Positions 1-7,737 of a DNA stretch of 46,080 bases are shown here, piece by piece. Each line of letters begins with the position of its first letter. The stretch's first letter is position 1. Made by a program: the position numbers and the translations under genes. Origin of the DNA: Synergistaceae bacterium (GTDB lineage: Bacteria; Synergistota; Synergistia; Synergistales; Aminobacteriaceae). The DNA is taken from positions 1-46,080 of the forward strand of contig JAFSKE010000102.1 in assembly GCA_017449135.1 (NCBI GenBank), given 5' to 3'. Under the pieces are notes generated by a model that did not search any database, was not told the DNA's origin, and saw only the letters and a list, made by a program, of their open reading frames with translations.

Positions 1-483
1 ATTCCTGATTCTGATATTTGCATTTTCGGCGGAGGATTCCCTGAAGTTTTTGCACGTGAATTATCCGAAAATATTTCAATGCTTGAAAACGTAAAAAATT
101 ACAACGGAAAAATTTTAGCTGAATGCGGAGGCTTAATGTATCTCTGTAAAAACATTAGAACCATCGACAATAAAAATTTCAAAATGGCTGGTTTAATTCC
201 GTTTAATTCTTTCATGACTGACAGACCCGTAATAGGCTACATTGAAGCAAGAGCATTGAAGGACAATATTTTATGCGAGAAAAACAAAATCATTCACGGC
301 CATGAATTTCATTATTCAAGGATTGAACCCGAAAATTATTTCGATGATTTCACATTTGAATTTACGAGATGCAGAACAGGAATTAAATATTACGGTGGAT
401 ATTCTGACAAAAATATTTTAGCGTCATATTTACATGTTAATTTTTTCGGAAATGTTGATTTAGTTAAAAATCTCTTGACTTAA
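1..483 (+). CDS. cbiA: Cobyrinate a,c-diamide synthase, C-terminal part (5' end outside window)
   Basis: The reading frame is open from the first base, so the gene starts upstream of the window. The visible 160 residues are the class I glutamine amidotransferase-like domain of the CobB/CbiA family. A GGGFPE segment near the left edge matches the family's GGGYPE motif. The segment LAECGGLMYL carries the nucleophilic cysteine that releases ammonia from glutamine. A late histidine (HVNFFGN) fits the conserved C-terminal His region. The family amidates the a and c side chains of cobyrinate in cobamide synthesis, in the cytoplasm. The N-terminal dethiobiotin-synthetase-like ATPase domain is not in the window, so a CobQ-type relative cannot be fully excluded. 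The stop is followed by about 60 bp of AT-rich DNA before the next gene. Confidence 0.85.
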   Translation: MPDSDICIFGGGFPEVFARELSENISMLENVKNYNGKILAECGGLMYLCKNIRTIDNKNFKMAGLIPFNSFMTDRPVIGYIEARALKDNILCEKNKIIHGHEFHYSRIEPENYFDDFTFEFTRCRTGIKYYGGYSDKNILASYLHVNFFGNVDLVKNLLT

Positions 484-543
484 ACTATTGTTTAATAATT
501 TATAATTCGTGAAAATTTTTGTTAATTGGAGTGAAATTTTTTA

Positions 544-1122
544 ATGCGTAATTTAGTTTTAAGTTTAATGGTTTTGTTGTTTTCGTGTTCAGCTTGTGCA
601 GCCAATGCAAAATCCCTCGTAATAATTTTCTCAAGAGCCGATGAGAATTACACTGTCGGTTATATTGAAAAGGGAAACACAATGATTTTGGCGGAAATGA
701 TCGCAGAGAAAACAAATTCCGAATTATTCGAGGTCAAACCTGCGAAAAAATATCCTGCCGATTACGACACCTGCATTGACGTTGCAAAGCGTGAACAGAA
801 TCAAAATGCCCGTCCCGCAATTCTTGAAGACAAAGACATTTCGGAATATGACACAATATTTTTCGGCTATCCCGTATGGTGGGGAGATATTCCGATGTGC
901 ATGTACACATTTGTTGAAGGACACGACTGGAACGGGAAAAAAGTTATTCCGTTCTGCACTCACGAAGGCTCAGGATCAGGACGAACAGACGGAACTTTGA
1001 AAAAATTAATGGCTGGAGCAAATATCGAAAGAACTTTTGCAATGGCAGGACACACTGCACAAAACAACAGAACTTCAGCCGAAAAGGAAATTGACACATG
1101 GCTGAAAAAATTAGGATATTAA
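544..1122 (+). CDS. Secreted flavodoxin-like protein
   Basis: A protein of 192 residues. An N-terminal hydrophobic segment ends in LLFSCSACAANA, which can be read as a signal peptide or a lipoprotein lipobox, so the product is probably exported. The rest is a flavodoxin fold: IIFSRADENYTVGYIEKGNT replaces the usual phosphate-binding loop, and YDTIFFGYPVWWGDIPM and THEGSGSGRTDGTLKKL are typical of the secreted Flavodoxin_4 group. It would bind FMN and carry electrons in the envelope; partner and substrate are unknown. The Shine-Dalgarno TGGAG lies 12 nt before the ATG. The 3' end overlaps larE by 25 nt, so the two are translationally linked. Confidence 0.8.
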   Translation: MRNLVLSLMVLLFSCSACAANAKSLVIIFSRADENYTVGYIEKGNTMILAEMIAEKTNSELFEVKPAKKYPADYDTCIDVAKREQNQNARPAILEDKDISEYDTIFFGYPVWWGDIPMCMYTFVEGHDWNGKKVIPFCTHEGSGSGRTDGTLKKLMAGANIERTFAMAGHTAQNNRTSAEKEIDTWLKKLGY

Positions 1123-1895
1123 AAAACTATTTAACTTCTCTCGAAAGTGTCGCAGTGGCATTTTCGGGAGGAGTCGACTCAACTTTTTTGTTAAAAACCG
1201 CACACGATGTTTTAGGTGAAAAAGCAATCGCCGTTACAATTTCATCTGATTTAATTCCTAAACGTGAACTTGAAGAGGCTAAAAATTTTTGTACCGAAAA
1301 CAAAATAACTCAAATTCTTTGTGAAGTTAATGAACTTGAAATTCCTGATTTCAAGAATAATCCTAAAAATCGCTGTTACATCTGCAAAAAACATTTATTC
1401 ACTAAGATTTTAGAAATCGCACGTCAAAATAATATTTCAAATGTTGTAGAAGGCTCAAATCTTGATGATTTAGGGGACTACAGACCGGGATTAAAAGCCA
1501 TTGAAGAACTTGAAATTAAAAGTCCGTTGAAGTTTGCAGGTTTAACGAAATCTGAAATCAGGGAATTATCGAAAAACTTAAATCTCAAAACTTGGAATAA
1601 ACCTTCATTCGCTTGTCTTGCTTCAAGATTTGTCTACGGCGAGGAAATTACGAAATCAAAATTAAAAATGATTGAGCAGTCCGAAGAAATTTTATTGAGG
1701 TTAGGTTTTAATCAATTCAGAGTCAGGATTCACGGAAATATTGCAAGAATCGAAATTTTGCCCGAAGATTTTATTAGAATAATTCAAAATGAAACTCGGA
1801 CAAAAATTTATGATGAGTTAAAAAATTTGGGCTTTTCTTACGTTACATTAGACTTGAAGGGTTACAGAACCGGAAGCATGAACGAAATTATTTAA
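1098..1895 (+). CDS. larE: LarE-type ATP-dependent sulfur transferase (three-cysteine form)
   Basis: A PP-loop ATPase of 265 residues. AFSGGVDSTFLLK is the pyrophosphate-binding loop. LarE adenylates and then thiolates pyridinium dicarboxylate derivatives during synthesis of the nickel-pincer nucleotide cofactor of lactate racemase-type enzymes. Cysteines are visible at about positions 93 and 96 (RCYICK) and 173 (FACLASR). The last aligns with the sacrificial cysteine of the Lactobacillus enzyme. A CxxC plus this cysteine is the pattern of LarE proteins reported to hold a [4Fe-4S] cluster and to act catalytically, so that mode is inferred. The ATG lies inside the flavodoxin gene. No larA, larB or larC is in the window. 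The stop abuts the convergent ftsI-like gene with no spacer. Confidence 0.88.
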   Translation: MAEKIRILKNYLTSLESVAVAFSGGVDSTFLLKTAHDVLGEKAIAVTISSDLIPKRELEEAKNFCTENKITQILCEVNELEIPDFKNNPKNRCYICKKHLFTKILEIARQNNISNVVEGSNLDDLGDYRPGLKAIEELEIKSPLKFAGLTKSEIRELSKNLNLKTWNKPSFACLASRFVYGEEITKSKLKMIEQSEEILLRLGFNQFRVRIHGNIARIEILPEDFIRIIQNETRTKIYDELKNLGFSYVTLDLKGYRTGSMNEII

Positions 1896-3575
1896 TTACG
1901 AAAAATATTCAAGTTCTGCCATTTCTTCAACTATTGCTTTGAATGGAGGGGTCGCAAGTTCTCCTCCGTAAATTCTTCCGCTTGAGGGTTCTCCTATCGC
2001 AATAAGCATTAAATATTTCGGAGCTTCGTACGGCCAAAAACCTATGAATGACGCTACATAACGATTTCTTGAATATTTGCCGCCTTCCGCTACCTGTGCA
2101 GTTCCTGTCTTGCCTGCCAATTCCGTAATTTCAGTTGCTGCTCTTTTCCCTGTTCCTTCGGTTACAACTCTTCGCATTGTCGAACGAAGCCATTTTGTAG
2201 TTTCAGGTGTGAAAACTTCACGCATAATTTTTGGTTCGCCCCTGTAAACTAATTCACCTTGAGAGTTAATAGCTTGCTTAACGACGTAAGGACTCATTAA
2301 TTTTCCGCCATTAACAATAGCAGCCGTTGCAGTAATTAATTGTAAAGGAGTAACGGCAAGTCCCTGACCTATCGCAATATTTGCAGGTGTAACGCCCCGC
2401 CAGTTTTCGGGATAAGGCAAGATTCCCTTAGCAACTCCGGGAAGTTCAATATCGCTTTCCTGTCCGAATCCCATTGCTAAAAGGCTTTCGTAAACTTTTG
2501 TTTTTTCGGCTCTGATTCCGATTTGTGCCATTCCAACGTTTGAAGATTTTATTATTAACTGTGCCGTGTCAACATTTCCAAGTGCAACACCAACCGTTGA
2601 TTCCCTGATAAAACCGTCAGCAACTTTCAATTTTGCAGGGCAAAAGAACATTTCATCTTTTCTAACCCAGCCTCTTTCAAGAGCAATTCCCAAATATATA
2701 GGCTTGAATGTCGATCCGGGTTCATAACCTCGACTCACAACTGAATTTGAAAGCGAATCGATCGTTAGACTTCTTCGGTTTTGAGGATCATAACTCGGCC
2801 AGCTTGTCATAGCTAAAATTTCGCCGGTGTTGGGATTCATACATACACACACAGCCCATTTTGCACCGTCAGCTTCAGCAGCCTTGAATAAATGTTTTTC
2901 GACAACATATTGAATCCTGCTGTCAAGAGTCAAAGTTATAACAGGTGTAACGGATTTTTGTTCTAAACCTCCGTCGAAAAGTGTTGCGGGTTGGCTTCCA
3001 GGTCTTCGTACAACAATTTTTTGTCCAGGAGGATTAAACAAAGTATCGTTCCATTTTTGTTCAATTCCTGCTTGTCCCTGATTATCGTTGTCGCAAAATC
3101 CCAAGACATGAGACATTAATTTTTGATTTGTATATTTTCGATAGGGTTCGTCAATTTCAATTATTGCACGTGTTTTTGACATTAAATCCTTGAAGCCTTT
3201 AGCTTCATTGTCTGAAACTTTGTGATTGAGCCACATAAAACGATTTTTTGTGTTCATTGCGGCCTCAACTTTTGCGAGAAGGTCTCCCGAAATTAATTTT
3301 GAAAGCTCTACAACGTCCGAAGATTTTAATATGGAGGGATCGACTGCGAATGACGGCATTGTTTCCGAAATTACGAGTGCATTACCTCGAACGTCCTGAA
3401 TGATTCCACGTGTCGATTTAAGGGGAACTTTTCTCCAATACTGATGCTGGGACTGCTGAACGACTCTCGGATTAGGGTAACAGTGTCTTGCAACTAAAGT
3501 TACACTGATGACCGTAAAAAACAACACAAACAAAATCCAAGGATTTCCAGCCCTGTTTTTATGCTTGTTCGACAT
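1896..3575 (-). CDS. ftsI: Peptidoglycan transpeptidase FtsI/PBP2-like
   Basis: A class B penicillin-binding protein of 559 residues. One N-terminal transmembrane helix (about residues 12-30) is followed by the dimerisation/pedestal region and the transpeptidase domain. The three active-site motifs are present: STFK with Ser288, SSN at 344-346 and KTGTA starting at Lys489. There are no C-terminal PASTA repeats. It cross-links septal peptidoglycan in the periplasm together with an FtsW-type glycosyltransferase, which is not in the window. It is the last gene of rsmH-ftsL-ftsI, the canonical dcw order. It converges end to end with larE, with no terminator between them. I see no clear ribosome site before its ATG, so coupling to the upstream ftsL-like gene is likely. 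Confidence 0.92.
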   Translation of the reverse strand: MSNKHKNRAGNPWILFVLFFTVISVTLVARHCYPNPRVVQQSQHQYWRKVPLKSTRGIIQDVRGNALVISETMPSFAVDPSILKSSDVVELSKLISGDLLAKVEAAMNTKNRFMWLNHKVSDNEAKGFKDLMSKTRAIIEIDEPYRKYTNQKLMSHVLGFCDNDNQGQAGIEQKWNDTLFNPPGQKIVVRRPGSQPATLFDGGLEQKSVTPVITLTLDSRIQYVVEKHLFKAAEADGAKWAVCVCMNPNTGEILAMTSWPSYDPQNRRSLTIDSLSNSVVSRGYEPGSTFKPIYLGIALERGWVRKDEMFFCPAKLKVADGFIRESTVGVALGNVDTAQLIIKSSNVGMAQIGIRAEKTKVYESLLAMGFGQESDIELPGVAKGILPYPENWRGVTPANIAIGQGLAVTPLQLITATAAIVNGGKLMSPYVVKQAINSQGELVYRGEPKIMREVFTPETTKWLRSTMRRVVTEGTGKRAATEITELAGKTGTAQVAEGGKYSRNRYVASFIGFWPYEAPKYLMLIAIGEPSSGRIYGGELATPPFKAIVEEMAELEYFS

Positions 3576-3592
3576 TTCAACTAAAAATTAAA

Positions 3593-3982
3593 TTAAAATC
3601 TGTCTCCGAAAAGCCAAGCCAAACCTGCACGCCAGCCTTTGACTTCAGAAGCATTATTTTTCTTCATTCTCGATGCCGTAAGAGTTCCGATACGTGATCT
3701 AATCGGTAACGTTTCAGCCTTAAGAACTTTTTGCATTCCCAGAGTTTCTTTACAATAACTGTAAATTCTTATCGGAGCGACTAATGCCGACAACTCCTGA
3801 CGCAAAATTACTTCCTCATCTGAATATTTCTGTATCGACTGATTTACGGATTCCAGATAATATGCAAGTCTTGCAGCATGAAATCTGAGAATACCTAAAC
3901 CGATTACGAGACATATCACTACCCCTAATACACACATGAATTTGAAAGTTGTTTTTAACTTCTTTGAATCTTCTTTATGCAC
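3593..3982 (-). CDS. ftsL: FtsL-like septum protein
   Basis: A small bitopic protein of 129 residues. A short basic cytoplasmic tail leads into one transmembrane helix (CVLGVVICLVIGLGILRF), then a predicted coiled coil, then a segment ending CKETLGMQKV, like the FtsL/DivIC pattern in which a coiled coil is followed by a conserved A...LGM/Lxx motif. The sequence is too divergent to prove by eye. Its place between rsmH and ftsI is the classical ftsL position and carries most of the weight. The start is GTG, with a GGAGG 9 nt upstream. The C-terminal 35 residues are basic and extend beyond typical FtsL. Confidence 0.7.
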   Translation of the reverse strand: MHKEDSKKLKTTFKFMCVLGVVICLVIGLGILRFHAARLAYYLESVNQSIQKYSDEEVILRQELSALVAPIRIYSYCKETLGMQKVLKAETLPIRSRIGTLTASRMKKNNASEVKGWRAGLAWLFGDRF

Positions 3983-4057
3983 CCTTATTCCCCTCCAATT
4001 TTTTACAAATTTTATAATTTTTAGTGAGAGAATAATATCACATTTTGCAAAAAATAC

Positions 4058-4942
4058 CTAATCAGAATTAATACAAAATGCCCTTAATTTTCCGCTCCTC
4101 GACTTATAATTACTTTTAATTTCTTCATCTGAAGGAATCAATGGGTGTTTCGTTAAAATTTTTCCTAAGTTTTCATTCTGCCATTCCCTGAAATTTTTTT
4201 TCACTAATCTGTCTTCGAGTGAATGATATGACACAAAAATTATGAGTGAATTTTTTTTCGCACATATTTTCAACGCTTTCAATAATTTTTCAAGTTCTCC
4301 GGTTTCGTTATTAACGTAAATTCTTAATGCTTGAAAAATTCGTCGGGCTGGGTGAGTTCCCATTTTTCTTTGAACTGGGGCAGGCAAAGTATCTCTGATT
4401 AAATTTACAAGTTCTGCCGTTGTTGTTATAGGAGATTTTGATTTTTTTATGGCAGAGGCTATTAATCGTGAATATCTTTCCTCGCCGTATTCCCAAAAAA
4501 TTTTAGCTAAAGTCTTTTCGTCCGTAACTCTTAAAACTTCCGCAGCAGTCATTGAATTTTCATCAGGATTCATTCGCATGTCTAAATATCCGTCGTTTTG
4601 AAACGAAAACCCTCGCTCAGGAATTGTAATTTGCATGTTCGACACTCCTAAATCAAACATGTAAACGTCAAAGGAATTTATATTTTCGATTTTGTCGATG
4701 TTCCCGAAATTTTCGTGATGAGCATAAAATCTGTTTCCGTAATCTTTTAAGCGTTCCCTTGAAAAATTTATAGCCTGATTATCTCTATCAATTCCAAAAA
4801 CAAAACTTTCGGGAAAATTCTTTAATATTGCTTCGGAATATCCTCCGAGACCTAAAGTTCCGTCAAAGATTCGCGAATGTTCGTGAGAAGTTACAAAACT
4901 CAAGACTTCGTTTAATAAAACAGGTTCATGATGAATAATCAA
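4058..4942 (-). CDS. rsmH: 16S rRNA m4C1402 methyltransferase RsmH (MraW)
   Basis: A protein of 294 residues matching RsmH over its full length. HEPVLLNEVLSF opens the protein. DGTLGLGGYSEAIL is the S-adenosylmethionine-binding loop and GIDRDNQAI the acidic ribose-binding segment. MFDLGVSNMQ and ERGFSFQNDGYLDMRM are family hallmarks, and VSYHSLEDRLVKKNF is the C-terminal signature. It methylates N4 of C1402 in the ribosomal P site. It starts at TTG with AGGA about 13 nt upstream. No mraZ precedes it; the upstream neighbour is the divergent winged-helix gene across about 100 bp. It leads the rsmH-ftsL-ftsI run. Confidence 0.95.
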   Translation of the reverse strand: MIIHHEPVLLNEVLSFVTSHEHSRIFDGTLGLGGYSEAILKNFPESFVFGIDRDNQAINFSRERLKDYGNRFYAHHENFGNIDKIENINSFDVYMFDLGVSNMQITIPERGFSFQNDGYLDMRMNPDENSMTAAEVLRVTDEKTLAKIFWEYGEERYSRLIASAIKKSKSPITTTAELVNLIRDTLPAPVQRKMGTHPARRIFQALRIYVNNETGELEKLLKALKICAKKNSLIIFVSYHSLEDRLVKKNFREWQNENLGKILTKHPLIPSDEEIKSNYKSRSGKLRAFCINSD

Positions 4943-5039
4943 TCTAAAAAATCAATCCTTTTTGCAAAATATAATATCATTAAGCTAAAATTATAAAATT
5001 AAAATTCAAGTTTCAAAAATCAAAGGAGAAAATTTTATC

Positions 5040-5750
5040 ATGATTAAAAAATCAAATAAGAATCTTACGGATTTAGTCGATGAAATTCTTGAAAAAAATC
5101 CAAAGCCTTACATGACTGTTGTTACGCTTGTAAAAATTCTTGAAAAACGTAAAAATGAATTTGATAGTTTAATTGATGTCCGCAGAGACAACATCGAACG
5201 CCTTGTAGGGGATAGTTTCACATTCTTGAAGAAAAGATCAAAATATATAGTTAGACCGTGTGAGCCTTCTGAATTAGTTTTTAATGAAATAGCGAGAATT
5301 CAGGGAAGAAGTCCGAAACAAATTGCAAGAGATATGCCGGTTACTAAGAAAGATTTTTCGAGAATCCTTGCTGTTTTGCTTGATGAAGGCCGAATTAAAG
5401 TTAAAATAAATGAAGACCTTGAACCCAGAATTTATTTGAATACTCCAGTTAATCAAATTGTGAAAACAGAGTCAAAAGTAATTCCGAACAATCAATTTAC
5501 ACTCGAACAATTCAAAAATGCCTTCGACAAACTCGACAAGGGAAGAATTTTCGTGAGAATTTGCGATTTACGAAGAGAATTAAAATGGCCTCGTGAAATT
5601 TTTGACGAAATGCTGATTCGGTTAAGAGATGACGGGATAATTCAATTACAGATCGGAGATGTTTCAACAATGACAAGAGATGAAATTGAAAATTCTTTCA
5701 TTGATGAAAATAATTTTAGAATGGGATTGGTAACTTGGAATGACAGATAA
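5040..5750 (+). CDS. Winged-helix DNA-binding-like protein, first gene of the ATPase-nuclease module
   Basis: A protein of 236 residues with no catalytic motif. It reads as two or three winged-helix-like units. Residues about 1-75 contain a helix-rich unit. About 85-130 (ARIQGRSPKQIARDMPVTKKDFSRILAVLLDEGRIKV) look like a helix-turn-helix followed by a wing. The C-terminal third has a similar layout (VRICDLRRELKWPREIFDEML, then LRDDGIIQLQIGD). I do not recognise the family. The gene overlaps the following ATPase gene by 11 nt, so the products are probably made together; the protein could be the DNA-recognition or regulatory subunit. GGAG sits 11 nt before the ATG. Confidence 0.75.
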   Translation: MIKKSNKNLTDLVDEILEKNPKPYMTVVTLVKILEKRKNEFDSLIDVRRDNIERLVGDSFTFLKKRSKYIVRPCEPSELVFNEIARIQGRSPKQIARDMPVTKKDFSRILAVLLDEGRIKVKINEDLEPRIYLNTPVNQIVKTESKVIPNNQFTLEQFKNAFDKLDKGRIFVRICDLRRELKWPREIFDEMLIRLRDDGIIQLQIGDVSTMTRDEIENSFIDENNFRMGLVTWNDR

Positions 5751-7737
5751 TGAAATTATAGAACAATTAAAAGAACACAATCCGTTTCTTTCAGGTGCTT
5801 CACCGTTGCCGTGGGGAAATTCAAATCCTGATTTGCAACAGTTAAGTCGTGAAACGTCAGAAGAAATAGAGCAGCTAATGAGAACCAAGAGACGAGAACC
5901 GGCGTTGCCTTTAGCAGGATTAATTCTCGGTACTCCAGGCTCAGGAAAAACTCACATGCTAACGAGAATTTTACGAAAACTTAAAAGCAATGGAACTAAA
6001 GCAATTTTTGTAACGGTCAGAGCTTTCAAAAATCCATTAACTGCGACACAGCATTTGTTATCGGAAATTTTTATAAGCATGAAACAAACTCACAGCAACG
6101 GAAAAACTCAATTTGACATGCTCATGAGTGAATTTATTGCTTCGTACGATGAACACAGACGAAACGATGATTATGAACACACTGATGAAGAAGTCAAAAC
6201 AAATATGCGAAAATATTTGGCTCTTGATATGCCGGGGATAGATAGCTCATTTGTAAAAGCCTTAATTCTGTACATGCAAAACATGAATACGAAAGATCCG
6301 TTCAAAAAAATGGAAATTTTGAAATGGATCAGTGAAGGCCTTGAAAATGAAGATTCAATGGCTTTGGGATTACCGCCGAGAGATTTAACTGGAATGAGCG
6401 ATGATGTACGAGAACAGGAAGCAGAAAATACTCTGGTGAATCTTGGACTTGTTTTGGCATATTCAAAAGTTCTAATGATTGTGTGCTTCGATCAGCTCGA
6501 AGAAATGAAATCGAAACCGAATTTAATTGCTCCGTGGGGGAATCTTATTCATCTGTTGGTAAACAACCTTTGGGGAGTTCTTCCGTTATGTTTTGTCAGC
6601 GTAGAAACATGGAATCAATCACTTTATGATAATCTCGACGATTCAGTCAAATCACGTTTGAAAAATAACGAAATGACAATGAAAACATGTACTATTGAAC
6701 AGGCGAAACAATTAATTCGTACGAAAATAAAATCTGCGTTCGACGATGAGACAAAATCTGAAGAAATCAGTAAATTTTTGCTCTCGGAAATGAAAAATTC
6801 AATAAAACAGGGATATTCTCCAAGATTCGTAATTGAACTTGCTAACGAGGCAATAAAAAAGCTGTTTATTACAACAAAAAATGGAGATAAGAAAATTAAT
6901 TTGCCACCTGAATCTCATAAAACGATTTTCGAGAAAATCAAAGAAATTTACAATGACGAATACAAAAAAATTCAGTCTGATCCTGAATCATGGCCGCCAG
7001 ATACGGATCAACTTGCATTAGCTCTTGAAACTTGGTTAGAAGCACGAGGAAAAGTTGAATTTTCATCAAGCACTCCCAAGCATATGAAACTCAAGGGAAT
7101 TTTTAATGATAAAACGTCTTTTGCTTTTATAATCGTAACAATCAAAAACAATTCCTCAGCTCTTGCAGGCGGAAAACGTGCGGTTGAATTTTTAGAGAAA
7201 AACCCCGGAGCTTTTTCATGTTATATTACTGAAAAACTGGTTTATAAACAACAATGGAAACATGTTGAAGAAAAATTAAACGAACTACAAAATCTCGGCG
7301 GCCATGTAATTTTCCTCGACGAAAATTCACGCATTCAATGGTATGCTGTCGTAGCTCTGATTAACAGAATTGATAACGGAGACGTGAATTTATATTTGGA
7401 CTCTGGAAACAGAACAGCAACCCGTGATGACATTAAAGAATTTTTGAAAACGATAAAACTTTTGAACTTCAAAAATTCTCCCGCTCCCGCAGCCCCTGCC
7501 CTTGAAATTAAAATCCCTGCGTCTGACGTTATTGCAAACATAACAGATATTGTAACCTCTTCGCCTATGGGAATTATTAACGTTAAAAAAATTTCGGAGT
7601 TAATGCAGCAAAGAAATTTCCAATTTGAGGATTCGGAAATATTAAATTTAATTCAAGACCGTAAAGACATTTTCAAAGTTCTTAAATCAGCCGGTGGAGA
7701 TGTGCTTGTTACTTTGACAGCGAAAAATGATACATAA
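5740..7737 (+). CDS. AAA/STAND-like P-loop ATPase of the HTH-ATPase-nuclease module
   Basis: A protein of 665 residues. Walker A is GTPGSGKT at 64-71. A Walker B-like strand LMIVCFDQLEEM has Asp251 and Glu254/255. The layout resembles ORC/STAND-type ATPases used in DNA transactions and in some defence systems. After the ATPase and a helical lid (about 300-400), residues about 420-560 form a mixed alpha/beta region (LALALETWLEARGKVEF, FAFIIVTIKNN), which might be a degraded nuclease-like fold but lacks a motif I can defend. The last 70 residues look winged-helix. It overlaps the HTH gene upstream and the nuclease gene downstream by 11 nt each, a sign of stoichiometric co-expression. I cannot assign a named family. 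Confidence 0.8.
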   Translation: MTDNEIIEQLKEHNPFLSGASPLPWGNSNPDLQQLSRETSEEIEQLMRTKRREPALPLAGLILGTPGSGKTHMLTRILRKLKSNGTKAIFVTVRAFKNPLTATQHLLSEIFISMKQTHSNGKTQFDMLMSEFIASYDEHRRNDDYEHTDEEVKTNMRKYLALDMPGIDSSFVKALILYMQNMNTKDPFKKMEILKWISEGLENEDSMALGLPPRDLTGMSDDVREQEAENTLVNLGLVLAYSKVLMIVCFDQLEEMKSKPNLIAPWGNLIHLLVNNLWGVLPLCFVSVETWNQSLYDNLDDSVKSRLKNNEMTMKTCTIEQAKQLIRTKIKSAFDDETKSEEISKFLLSEMKNSIKQGYSPRFVIELANEAIKKLFITTKNGDKKINLPPESHKTIFEKIKEIYNDEYKKIQSDPESWPPDTDQLALALETWLEARGKVEFSSSTPKHMKLKGIFNDKTSFAFIIVTIKNNSSALAGGKRAVEFLEKNPGAFSCYITEKLVYKQQWKHVEEKLNELQNLGGHVIFLDENSRIQWYAVVALINRIDNGDVNLYLDSGNRTATRDDIKEFLKTIKLLNFKNSPAPAAPALEIKIPASDVIANITDIVTSSPMGIINVKKISELMQQRNFQFEDSEILNLIQDRKDIFKVLKSAGGDVLVTLTAKNDT

